DNA from: Comamonas sp.
Lineage (GTDB): Bacteria > Pseudomonadota > Gammaproteobacteria > Burkholderiales > Burkholderiaceae_C
Reading direction: 5' to 3'
DNA length: 64,000 bases
Assembly (NCBI GenBank): GCA_028690035.1
Contig: JAQVCA010000007.1
Location: 9,126-73,125, forward strand
Position 1 is the first letter of the stretch, and every line of letters starts with the position of its first letter. Below the pieces are notes generated by a model. That model was not told the origin of the DNA, made no database searches, and was given only the letters and a program-made list of their open reading frames with translations. The position numbers and the translations under genes are program-made. Shown piece by piece: positions 1 to 8,229 of the stretch.

Positions 1-583
1 TGCATCGAGGAGCTTGATGTCCGCTCTGCTAATCGTGCCGCGTGTTAGCTCGAAGCGGTAGTCGGTGCCTGCGGTCAGGTTGACGGCAATCCAGTCGCCA
101 TTGTTGGTGAGAGAGTCGTTGTCGGCGTTGTTTATATTGCCGTGGAAGCTCTCTCCTGCAGCAATACCGTAGGGAGTATGAATAGACGCTGGGGCATCTT
201 TTAACTCGGTGAGCGTATTGGGCAAAGTAACCGTGTTGTATTTGACGGTGTAGTTTCCCACATAGCCGCCGCTATTCACGCCGATAAAATAGGTACCGGT
301 TGCGGCTGCAGTGCCCTGTATGACAGAGGAGGTGTTGGGTGATCCCAATGATCCATTCGGGTTTGCCACCAGATTGCCCAATGCATCGAGGAGCTTGATG
401 TCCGCTCTGCTAATCGTGCCGCGTGTTAGCTCGAAGCGGTAGTCGGTGCCTGCGGTCAGGTTGACGGCAATCCAGTCGCCATTGTTGGTGAGAGAGTCGT
501 TGTCGGCGCCGTTTATATTGCCGTGGAAGCTCTCTCCTGCAGCAATACCGTAGGGAGTATGAATAGACGCTGGGGCATCTTTC
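1..583. repeat. Nearly identical 381-bp tandem coding repeat
   Basis: Positions 1-202 repeat at 382-583 with an offset of 381 bp (127 codons). I see only two mismatches, at 128-129 versus 509-510, which change one Asn codon to Gly. Outside this block the two units diverge quickly at the DNA level. The unit corresponds to one PPC-like domain of the DUF4347 gene. Such DNA identity inside a protein repeat points to recent duplication or gene conversion. Confidence 0.9.
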
Positions 584-2724
584 AGTTCGCTCTGGCTTGC
601 GGGCAAAAAAACCTTATCAAAGACCACCGTATATTCACTATTTCCTGTTCCGGTTGCAACAAGATAGTAGCGCCCGGACTCCAGTGCCGTGCCTTCAATC
701 GCAGAAAGTCCACTTGCAGAGATGCTTGCGTTAGTGCGCGCCACAAGTTGCCCTGTCCATGAATAAAGAGTTAATTCAGGACTTGAAAGCTGGCCGCCGG
801 ATAGCTTAAAACTGTAGTCATCTCCAGAGAGAAGGTCGACCTGAAACCAATCTCCTTTATCTAACAGCAAAGTAAATTTACCTAAGTAAGAATTTCCTGG
901 TGTGATCACCCCTCCTTTTTCTATTGCGTCAATTTCTAGTAAATGGTCGTAGCGTTTTGAAAAAACGTCTGCTAACGGCTTTGTCCCAGATGGTATGGTT
1001 GACGCCAGATTAATACCCCATGATCCTTTTCCACTATCATCCAAAGTGCCACTTGCAATAGCATCCGCCTTGCTTAGCCAAGTTTTCAATGCTTCCTGAT
1101 ATTTGTGTATTACTGATGGTAATTGGCTGCTGTTTTTTTCAAAGACATCAGCTCTATGTTTCCAATAATTTTTGCCTGTAATTGCAAAGGCATCAACAAG
1201 AGATGCGGATATCTCACCCATGAGTGCGGCATATCCCAGGTAGGGTGACTTACCAGCCACTGTAAACTCATCGAGTATATCAATCGTAAGGGACAAGAGA
1301 TCCTTAACCCAATCACCCCATTCGGTTTTGTTTATTAACTGCGCATCCAATAAGAAAGCCTTTGATAAAGCAGAAAGTCCGGAGCTTCCTGCGTTATCAA
1401 TAGCGTTATCAATAGCAAGTTGCTCGTTAATTAGGTTGTTAAAATTACTAATCAATCCGACCGTCTTGATTAAGGCCATAGCAAGAGGAGATGCTTTAAG
1501 TTCAGTGGAGTCGTTAATTATTTCGATAAACTGGTTTAGATCATCAGTAATTTTTGTGGTTATCGTTATGGAATCCGTGATTAATTGCGAATTCTCAGAA
1601 AAATCGAGATCTTCGCCAAATAATTTGGTAATATTTTCAATTAAATTCGGAAGATTCTGAAGAGCGTTGTTCAGGAGTTGGATAGATTCGGCGCTCATTG
1701 CAATAAAACTAGCCGATCCATTATTGACGAGTTTTGGAGTGTCCCAAAGGTCAGTCTTGCGTAACACCTCGCCCTTATGCGCTAAAATATTTGCTGCACC
1801 ATGCGCATCTAATTTAAATTTTTCATACAAACCATAACCAACCACTTCAAACACTTCCAATATGATCGTTGACATGTCGAAAAAACTATTTCCGGCTATC
1901 TTCAGAAATGAAGGCGCATTTCTTGTCAAAACCGACTCATATTCGCTCTGTAGACGAGAAACTTGGGCTATCATGTTGTCGTAGTAGCCCTTGTCGTTAT
2001 TTCTTATGTAATCAAAAAGAGCATTTGTATCATTAGTCGCATAAAAAAATCTGTCTTCGATTTGTGCTATCCGCTCGATATTAGACATGAAGTCATAAAT
2101 TGAGAGGTCTTTATCTAGTAGATTATTTCCGCTAAGTTTTGTTAGCTTTAGCGGTTTTAAAAATTCTAAGTCAATGAGTTCAAGTTCACTAAAATTGATT
2201 GATGCCAAATCGGTAAGGTGTGCTCGAACGTTCTGATAACTGTAGGCTAGTGGGGAGGCTAGCAAGGACGGGATAGGTTTTATATCTGTCTTTCCAATAG
2301 AAACTTCCAAATCATAGTTACCACTTCCGCCATATAGGTCCGTACTGGCTGCAACATCTGCCTGTGTGGCTTCAGCGAGTTGGTTCAGGAACATGATCCC
2401 ATCCTCGCTGGCACCGATGTTGCACCCGTAAAGCAGAAAATCGCCTTCCGGGGTCAGGGCTTTGCCAATCGTATCGAGGTGCTGTCGATAGTCGTTAATG
2501 TTGCTGCTATCGAGGTTAACCGAACCAAAATTCACCAGACCATTCGCCCCATGCCCCATCAGGTGAATGCCATCGATGTCTTTCATGCGCGACAAGATGC
2601 TGGCCATCTCCGCCAGTGCATCACCCTGTGAATTCAGGACATACACTGGCATGTCGGTTGTTTCAGCCTGAACAGTTTTCCAGCCAGCGACGTTGTCAAT
2701 CAGGAAGAGGATTTCGTTTTTCAT
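1..2724 (-). CDS. Large DUF4347-type surface protein with C-terminal PPC-like repeats, 3' part outside window
   Basis: The reading frame is open on the minus strand for all 908 codons from the ATG at 2724 to the window edge; no stop occurs, so the C terminus is missing. Residues about 1-150 resemble the DUF4347 domain found at the start of very large secreted or surface proteins (motifs EILFLIDNVAGW, GIHLMGHGANG, LLYGCNIG). Residues about 150-560 are not recognised. From about residue 590 come repeated domains with the pattern GDWIAVNLTAGTDYRFEL and YGIAAGESFHGNIN, resembling pre-peptidase C-terminal (PPC) domains. No signal peptide precedes DUF4347 and no purine-rich ribosome site precedes the ATG; IS debris begins within about 40 bp, so the original 5' end may have been replaced. 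The middle is clearly AT-richer than neighbouring genes, which suggests transfer or relaxed selection. Function is inferred only as cell-surface. Confidence 0.8.
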   Translation of the reverse strand, partial: MKNEILFLIDNVAGWKTVQAETTDMPVYVLNSQGDALAEMASILSRMKDIDGIHLMGHGANGLVNFGSVNLDSSNINDYRQHLDTIGKALTPEGDFLLYGCNIGASEDGIMFLNQLAEATQADVAASTDLYGGSGNYDLEVSIGKTDIKPIPSLLASPLAYSYQNVRAHLTDLASINFSELELIDLEFLKPLKLTKLSGNNLLDKDLSIYDFMSNIERIAQIEDRFFYATNDTNALFDYIRNNDKGYYDNMIAQVSRLQSEYESVLTRNAPSFLKIAGNSFFDMSTIILEVFEVVGYGLYEKFKLDAHGAANILAHKGEVLRKTDLWDTPKLVNNGSASFIAMSAESIQLLNNALQNLPNLIENITKLFGEDLDFSENSQLITDSITITTKITDDLNQFIEIINDSTELKASPLAMALIKTVGLISNFNNLINEQLAIDNAIDNAGSSGLSALSKAFLLDAQLINKTEWGDWVKDLLSLTIDILDEFTVAGKSPYLGYAALMGEISASLVDAFAITGKNYWKHRADVFEKNSSQLPSVIHKYQEALKTWLSKADAIASGTLDDSGKGSWGINLASTIPSGTKPLADVFSKRYDHLLEIDAIEKGGVITPGNSYLGKFTLLLDKGDWFQVDLLSGDDYSFKLSGGQLSSPELTLYSWTGQLVARTNASISASGLSAIEGTALESGRYYLVATGTGNSEYTVVFDKVFLPASQSELKDAPASIHTPYGIAAGESFHGNINGADNDSLTNNGDWIAVNLTAGTDYRFELTRGTISRADIKLLDALGNLVANPNGSLGSPNTSSVIQGTAAATGTYFIGVNSGGYVGNYTVKYNTVTLPNTLTELKDAPASIHTPYGIAAGESFHGNINNADNDSLTNNGDWIAVNLTAGTDYRFELTRGTISRADIKLLDA

Positions 2725-2912
2725 GGGAGGTCTCGAGGTTGATAGGCCCCAATCAGCCTAGAATTCTTTGAACTGAAACAAGCAAGATGAGCCTCTTGCA
2801 AAATCCGGTAGTTGCTGGGGTTTTTTTGCCCGGAAGTGGGGAATTGAAGGAGGGGCGGGCGGCCATTTCTGGCATGATGTGGTTACAAAGCCGAACACCA
2901 TAACGCCCGCCC

Positions 2913-3448
2913 ATGAATGCTACCCAACGCGACCTGATCCTGCAACGCTGGAATGTCATCCAGCATGAATTGATGCCTGAACTGCTGCACGAAGTTGGTG
3001 CATTGACGCCCAAACTGGAGCGTGTGATCCATACGCTCGAATGGGTGCGGATCGAGGAATTTATGACATCCTCGTGGTGTGGCATCGGACGACCGCCCAA
3101 GGAACGCGCCTGGTTGGCCACAAGAAGGTGCCTTCCGAATCGACGTTCTCGCGCGCGTTTGCTGAATTTGCCGAGCATCGTCTGCCCGAACGGGTGCATG
3201 AATCCTTGATCAAGACGCACCTCGGCGATGCGCTGATCGGCCACCTGAGCCGCGACGGCACTGCCATTCCCGCCCGCGAACGTCCGGCTCGAGCCGAAGC
3301 CGAAGCAAGCCCGGCAGCGACCGAGCCTGCCAAGAAGCGGGGTCGTCCGGCACGGGGTGAAGCCCGCCCGGAGGCCAAGAGTTCGCCGCTGGAGCGCCAA
3401 CGTCAGCAGACGCTGGCTGAAAACCAGTGCAACTGGCAGCTAGCCTGA
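2913..3448 (+). pseudogene. Broken IS1182/IS4-like transposase, N-terminal part
   Basis: Two frames join to give one transposase start. The frame from ATG 2913 runs through ERVIHTLEWVRIEEF and GRPPKERAWLA. The second frame, from about 3110, continues KVPSESTFSRAFAEFAEH, then LIKTHLGDALIGHLSRDGTAI, ending at 3448. The RDGTAI motif carries the first catalytic Asp of the DDE transposases I recall for the IS1182 type. Roughly 40 residues appear to be missing at the frame change, and the protein stops before the second Asp and the Glu. The element is therefore dead. Its left end may lie near 2790, but I could not define terminal repeats. The 2725-2912 gap holds only this likely IS end. Confidence 0.65.
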
Positions 3449-3498
3449 GCTCTGGCAACCTCATCACACCATCGGATTTGATTGATGACACGCCCTAG

Positions 3499-3768
3499 AG
3501 CCAAAGGCATCCGGAACCTGACAGTATCTGGAAGCGCTGGATTGGATATCACCTGCGCAGCTTGGTAGAAGCCAAGATGAACTGCATCAAACGATTGGGT
3601 GAACGACTGATGTCTCGCACCTTTGAGCGGCAAGTCAATAAGCTGCACGTCCGAGCAGACATATTGAATCGTTTTATAGAACTTGGCCGTCGATTGACGG
3701 CAGCTGTGGCATAGCCACGGCTGGGGTTTCGGGTAGCTCAACCTGAAATTGATTTATGCAATAACGCC
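3499..3768 (+). pseudogene. IS5-family (IS903-like) transposase C-terminal remnant with its right end
   Basis: The frame from 3499 to the stop at 3712-3714 encodes WKRWIGYHLRSLVEAKMN, then FERQVNKLHVRADILNRF. This is the C-terminal pattern of IS5-superfamily transposases, with the catalytic Glu in SLVEAKM. The frame is closed upstream by a stop at 3496, so the rest of the gene is gone. The right terminus is probably 3751-3768, gatttatgcaataacgcc, which resembles the ends of IS903-group elements. It belongs to a different element from the remnant just upstream. Confidence 0.65.
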
Positions 3769-3836
3769 TCTTTCGCTTAAAGCTTCTTGTGCAATCTGTT
3801 CTGCTTCCACAAGGACAGAATCTGTACAGCCTTTAG

Positions 3837-5021
3837 GGAAATCCTGCAAAACCTCCCCCTCTGTTTGGTAGGTGTCAGCAGGCCGTGGCATCGTCTCACC
3901 GCATGAAGCAAAGCAGCCTTGATCTGAACCTGAGCACCAAAAAAACCCGCAAGCAGCAGTTGCTGGCCCAGATGGAACGCGTGGTTCCCTGGGCTGCGTT
4001 GGTTGAACTGATTGCGCCGTATTACCCCGAAGGTAAGAACGGCCGCCCACCCTTTGCACTGCAGACCATGCTGCGCATCCACTGCATGCAGCAGTGGTTC
4101 ACCCTGTCGGATCTGGCGATGGAAGAAGCCTTCTTTGACACCCCGATCTACCGAGAGTTTGCCGGGCTTGATGCACATGGCCGAATGCCCGATGAGAGCA
4201 CCATCTTGCGCTTTCGCCACCGGCTGGAGAAACACAGGCTGGCCGAGCAGATTCTGGCCACGGTCAACGACCTGTTGGCAGCGCAGGGCTTGCTGCTCAA
4301 GGCAGGCACTGCGGTGGATGCCACCTTGATTGCAGCGCCCAGTTCCACCAAGAGCAAGGACAGAAAGCGCGATCCAGAGATGCATTCGAGCCAAAAGGGC
4401 AACGAGTGGCACTTTGGCATGAAGGCCCACATTGGCGTGGACGCAGACTCGGGCCTGGTGCATACGGTGCGCGGCACCTCGGGCAACGTCTCTGACGTCG
4501 TCGAGGGCAACAGTTTGCTGCATGGTCAGGAGACAGACGCCTTTGGTGATGCGGGCTACCAAGGCGTGCACAAGCGCCCCGATGCCCGCCAGGACGTCAC
4601 CTGGCATGTGGCGATGCGCCCGGGCAAGCGCAAAGCGCTGGACAAGCAAAACAACGCCATTGACGCGCTGATAGACCAGATGGAGAAGCTCAAGGCCAGC
4701 ATCCGAGCCAAGGTGGAGCATCCGTTTCGGGTAATCAAGCGCCAGTTTGGCTACACCAAGGTGCGCTATCGTGGGCTCAAGAAGAACACGCTGCAGCTCA
4801 AGACGCTGTTTGCGCTGTCAAACCTGTGGATGGTGCGCCAGCAGTTGCTGGCTGCCAAGGCATGAGTGCGCCTGCAAACAGGCAAGGGGCCGCAAAATCG
4901 GTGCAAATGGCCCGAAAAGGCACCAAGAATGGCGCAAGGACGCAGGCAAAACGGTGCGATTGCGTCATCTGAAAAACATCAGCCATGTAGCACTTGCGCA
5001 GCCGAGTTGTTCAGGATGTCC
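3837..5021 (+). mobile_element. Complete IS5-type insertion sequence, about 1185 bp
   Basis: Imperfect inverted repeats bound a full transposase gene. The left end ggaaatcctgcaaaac (3837-3852) matches the complement of gttgttcaggatgtcc (5006-5021) at 13 of 16 positions. The outer flanks are ttag (3833-3836) and ctag (5022-5025), which fit the YTAR target preference known for the IS5 group but differ from each other at one base. Length and gene content match IS5, which is about 1.2 kb. Confidence 0.75.
3885..4865 (+). CDS. IS5-family transposase
   Basis: This 326-residue DDE transposase is full length for the IS5 group and probably active. N-terminal dimerisation/DNA-binding (DUF772-like) sequence includes GRPPFALQTMLRIHCMQQWF. 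Catalytic residues are visible as Asp in AGTAVDATLI, Asp in AFGDAGYQG, and Glu in KVEHPFRVIKRQFGYTKVRY, the typical IS5 Y-(2)-R-(3)-E-(6)-K signature region. The ATG at 3885 is the longest start; ATG 3903 (MKQSSLDLNL) is equally possible and resembles usual IS5 starts. Between the stop and the right inverted repeat lie about 140 bp with no gene. Confidence 0.93.
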   Translation: MASSHRMKQSSLDLNLSTKKTRKQQLLAQMERVVPWAALVELIAPYYPEGKNGRPPFALQTMLRIHCMQQWFTLSDLAMEEAFFDTPIYREFAGLDAHGRMPDESTILRFRHRLEKHRLAEQILATVNDLLAAQGLLLKAGTAVDATLIAAPSSTKSKDRKRDPEMHSSQKGNEWHFGMKAHIGVDADSGLVHTVRGTSGNVSDVVEGNSLLHGQETDAFGDAGYQGVHKRPDARQDVTWHVAMRPGKRKALDKQNNAIDALIDQMEKLKASIRAKVEHPFRVIKRQFGYTKVRYRGLKKNTLQLKTLFALSNLWMVRQQLLAAKA

Positions 5022-5025
5022 CTAG

Positions 5026-5184
5026 AAACTCCAATCCCAACGTCTGAGCAGCCGTATACAACTCGCGCGCGACCTGGGCAGAGGCAGTGGTGTGGTCGAT
5101 AAAGATCGCACCGGGACGCATACCAGCAAAAGCCCCTTGGCTACCCAGGGTGACACTGCGCAAGTCTGCATCGTTGCCGACACA
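5026..5184 (-). pseudogene. Fragment of a 6-phosphogluconate / 3-hydroxyisobutyrate dehydrogenase-type gene
   Basis: On the minus strand about 53 codons read CVGNDADLRSVTLGSQGAF, then AGMRPGAIFIDHTTAS and ARELYTAAQTLGLEF. This is the end of the NAD-binding half of the 3-hydroxyacid dehydrogenase family, where the pattern CVGND...VR and DHTT(A/S)S is conserved. A stop lies just upstream (tta at 5185-5187) and the frame is cut at the IS5 right end, so both ends are missing. It is a scrap of a gene lost during IS-linked rearrangement. Confidence 0.65.
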
Positions 5185-5225
5185 TTAGCCCGCAGGGACA
5201 TACAAGGAGTTGTGGCTTGAAGCTT

Positions 5226-6359
5226 TTAAAGCACCCGGAATTCTTCAGTGCCTGCCATGGGATCGGACTTGGCACGCTGGCTGTGTAGTTTGATGTGCAG
5301 GCGTAAATCATTGACCGAATCGGCGTTGCGCAGTGCATCTTCGTAGGTGACAGCGTTTTCTTCGAATAGGTTGAACAAGGCTTGGTCGAAAGTCTGCATG
5401 CCCAACTCGCGGCTTTTTTTCATAATCTCTTTAATTTCGACCACATTACCTTTGGCAATGAGATCAGAAATCAGTGGGGTGTTGAGCATCACCTCCAAGG
5501 CCGCCACGCGTCCTTTGACGCCCTGGCGTGGCAATAGGCGCTGCGAGATCATGCCGCGTAGGTTGAGCGACAGGTCTAGCAACAATTGTTCGCGTCGCTC
5601 TTCAGGGAAGAAGTTGATGATGCGATCCAGCGCTTGGTTGGCACTATTGGCGTGCATTGTGGCCAAGCACAGGTGACCGGTCTCAGCAAAGGCGACGGCG
5701 TGCTCCATAGTTTCGCGGTCGCGGATTTCGCCCATCAGAATCACATCAGGGGCTTGGCGCAAGGTGTTTTTTAGTGCAGCTTCCCAGCTTTCGGTATCTA
5801 GTCCGACTTCGCGCTGGGTAACAATGCAGTTTTTATGTGGGTGTACAAATTCGATGGGATCTTCCACCGTAATGATGTGACCGTAGGAGTGCTCATTGCG
5901 CCAATCGACTAGGGCAGCCAGCGAAGTGGATTTGCCAGACCCGGTCGCTCCCACAAAAATGCACAGCCCGCGTTTGGTCATCGCCACATCTTTCAGTATG
6001 GGCGGCAGGCCCAGCTTGTCGATAGTGGGAATCTCTGCAGGGATAGTGCGCAGTACCAGGCCGACGCGCCCTTGTTGGATGAAGGCGCTTACGCGAAAGC
6101 GCCCCACACCTGCGGGAGCAATAGCAAAGTTACACTCCTTGGTGCGCTCGAACTCGGCCATCTGGCGGTCGCTCATGATAGAGCGTGCCAGTGCCATGGT
6201 GTGGTTGGGTGTCAGGGGCTGCTGCGATACTTTGGCAATACTGCCATCGACCTTGATGGCTGGTGGAAATTCGGCGGTGATGAACAGGTCACTGCCCTTG
6301 CGACTGACCATAAGCCGCAGCAGGTCGTTGATGAAATTACTGGCTTGATCGCGTTCCAT
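5226..6359 (-). CDS. pilU: PilU, type IV pilus retraction ATPase paralogue
   Basis: This 377-residue secretion-type ATPase works with PilT to depolymerise type IV pili and drive twitching. It has the N-terminal PAS-like half, then Walker A GATGSGKST (about residues 137-145), the Asp box HIITVEDPIEF, and Walker B VILMGEIRDRETM, and the His box LATMHANSANQALDRI. The PilT hallmark AIRNLIRE is replaced by TPLISDLIAKGNV, as expected for PilU. It follows pilT by 30 bp on the same strand, so they form one operon. Confidence 0.95.
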   Translation of the reverse strand: MERDQASNFINDLLRLMVSRKGSDLFITAEFPPAIKVDGSIAKVSQQPLTPNHTMALARSIMSDRQMAEFERTKECNFAIAPAGVGRFRVSAFIQQGRVGLVLRTIPAEIPTIDKLGLPPILKDVAMTKRGLCIFVGATGSGKSTSLAALVDWRNEHSYGHIITVEDPIEFVHPHKNCIVTQREVGLDTESWEAALKNTLRQAPDVILMGEIRDRETMEHAVAFAETGHLCLATMHANSANQALDRIINFFPEERREQLLLDLSLNLRGMISQRLLPRQGVKGRVAALEVMLNTPLISDLIAKGNVVEIKEIMKKSRELGMQTFDQALFNLFEENAVTYEDALRNADSVNDLRLHIKLHSQRAKSDPMAGTEEFRVL

Positions 6360-6389
6360 GGCGTTTGCGCTCCAGGTGGGGTGGCAGGG

Positions 6390-7433
6390 TTAGCCGGGGA
6401 AGTTTTCTGGCGTCTTTGCCTTGGTACGTGCTTCGGCAGCGCTGATTACGTTGCGGCGCACCAAGTCGGTCAGGTTTTGATCCAGCGTCTGCATGCCTAC
6501 ACTAGAACCGGTCTGGATGGCTGAGTACATCTGTGCCACTTTAGCCTCGCGGATCAGGTTACGGATGGCGCTGGTGCCAATCATGATTTCATGCGCTGCA
6601 ACACGCCCGTTGCCATCCTTGGTTTTGCACAGGGTCTGGGAAATCACTGCTTGCAGTGACTCGGATAGCATGGCGCGCACCATTTCTTTTTCTTCGGCGG
6701 GGAAGACGTCAATCACCCGGTCGATGGTCTTGGCCGCGCTAGATGTGTGCAAGGTGCCAAATACCAAGTGGCCGGTTTCGGCTGCCGTCATAGCTAAGCG
6801 AATAGTTTCTAGGTCACGCATTTCACCGACCAAGATACAGTCGGGGTCTTCGCGCAGCGCAGAGCGCAGCGCCGCCGAGAAAGACTTGGTCATGGGGCCG
6901 ACCTCGCGCTGGTTGATGAGGCATTTTTTGGACTGGTGCACGAATTCGATGGGGTCTTCCACGGTCAGGATGTGTCCTTGCTCGGTGCTGTTGAGGTAGT
7001 CAACCATAGCTGCCAAGGTGGTCGATTTACCCGATCCGGTGGGGCCTGTTACCAATACCAAGCCGCGTGGCTTGAGTGCCAGGTCAGCAAAGATTTTGGG
7101 AGCATTCAGGTCTTCCAGCGTCAAGATCTTGCTGGGAATGGTTCGGAACACCGCCGCAGCGCCCCTGTATTGGTTGAAAGCGTTGACACGAAAACGCGCT
7201 AACCCAGCAATCTCGAACGAGAAGTCCACCTCCAGATCGTCTTCGTAAGCCTTACGCTGCGAGTCATTCATGATGTCGTACACCATGCTATGCACCGTCT
7301 TGTGATCCAGCGGTTCGACGTTGATGCGGCGTACATCGCCGTGGACACGAATCATGGGAGGCAGTCCTGCAGACAGGTGCAAGTCCGAGGCCTTATTTTT
7401 GACGCCGAAGGCCAGCAAAGTCGTGATGTCCAA
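6390..7433 (-). CDS. pilT: PilT, type IV pilus retraction ATPase
   Basis: The 347-residue protein is the hexameric motor that retracts type IV pili at the inner membrane base. Seen are Walker A GPTGSGKST (about residues 129-137), ILTVEDPIEFVH, Walker B CILVGEMRDLETI, the His box FGTLHTSSAAKTIDRV, and the PilT-specific AIRNLIREAKVAQMYSAIQ. Length is normal for the family. It is divergent from yggS with only 41 bp between starts (7434-7474), which must hold both promoters. Confidence 0.97.
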   Translation of the reverse strand: MDITTLLAFGVKNKASDLHLSAGLPPMIRVHGDVRRINVEPLDHKTVHSMVYDIMNDSQRKAYEDDLEVDFSFEIAGLARFRVNAFNQYRGAAAVFRTIPSKILTLEDLNAPKIFADLALKPRGLVLVTGPTGSGKSTTLAAMVDYLNSTEQGHILTVEDPIEFVHQSKKCLINQREVGPMTKSFSAALRSALREDPDCILVGEMRDLETIRLAMTAAETGHLVFGTLHTSSAAKTIDRVIDVFPAEEKEMVRAMLSESLQAVISQTLCKTKDGNGRVAAHEIMIGTSAIRNLIREAKVAQMYSAIQTGSSVGMQTLDQNLTDLVRRNVISAAEARTKAKTPENFPG

Positions 7434-7474
7434 GTCGTTTCTCCTGCTTCTGATTTTGGTACGCTCGCACGATT

Positions 7475-8200
7475 ATGACCATGATTGCCAATCAGCTTCG
7501 CACAGTTCAGGCGCAAATTGCCGCCGCTGCCCAGTTTGCAGGCCGTGTACCCGCTTCTGTGCGGTTGCTGGCGGTTTCTAAAACCTTTCCGGCAGAGGCG
7601 GTGCGTGCTGCAGCCCTTGCCGGACAGCATGACTTTGGCGAAAACTACATTCAGGAGGGCGTAGAGAAAATCGTGGCCTTGCAAGCCATGCCCGATCTTC
7701 CCGCGCTCACTTGGCATTGCATCGGTTCTATTCAAAGCAATAAAACGCGTCTGGTGGCAGAGTACTTCGACTGGGTACACACCGTTGACCGTCTCAAGAT
7801 CGCTGAGCGGTTGTCGCAGCAGCGGCCAGCGCATTTGCCGCCTTTGCAGGTCTGTATCCAAGTGAATGCGGACGGTGGCGCGACCAAGGCAGGTTGCTCT
7901 CCCGCAGAAGCGGCTGCGCTGGCGCATCAGGTTGCGCAGTTGCCTCGCCTGCAGCTGCGCGGCGTGATGAGCATTCCTGACCCTCTACCCGACGCAGCGG
8001 CCATGTTGGCGGTACATCGCCGGGTGGTGGCGCTGTTTGAGGCTTTGCGCCAGCAGTCAGGCCTAGAGCAGTTGGATACGGTGAGCCTGGGCATGACGGC
8101 CGATCTGGATAGCGCGATTGCCGCAGGCAGCACTATGGTGCGCGTGGGCAGCGGCATTTTTGGCGCGCGTGATTACGTGTCACGCAATGTGGCGCCTTGA
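7475..8200 (+). CDS. yggS: YggS/PipY family PLP homeostasis protein
   Basis: The 241-residue single-domain fold-type III PLP protein takes part in vitamin B6 and amino/keto acid balance; no enzyme activity is known for the family. The PLP-binding Lys is in RLLAVSKTFPAE, followed by FGENYIQEGVEKI and WHCIGSIQSNK. The phosphate-binding end is LGMTADLDSAI and TMVRVGSGIFGARDY. Location beside pilT is common in proteobacteria. ATG 7475 or ATG 7481 could be used. Confidence 0.93.
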   Translation: MTMIANQLRTVQAQIAAAAQFAGRVPASVRLLAVSKTFPAEAVRAAALAGQHDFGENYIQEGVEKIVALQAMPDLPALTWHCIGSIQSNKTRLVAEYFDWVHTVDRLKIAERLSQQRPAHLPPLQVCIQVNADGGATKAGCSPAEAAALAHQVAQLPRLQLRGVMSIPDPLPDAAAMLAVHRRVVALFEALRQQSGLEQLDTVSLGMTADLDSAIAAGSTMVRVGSGIFGARDYVSRNVAP

Positions 8201-8229
8201 CTGCCAGTGGTGGGGCGGGCTGCCTCACA

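Noticed and set aside
3769..3832. Short minus-strand frame reading CTDSVLVEAEQIAQEALSER
   Set aside because: Looks like real coding scrap but is only about 20 codons between two IS ends and matches nothing I can name.
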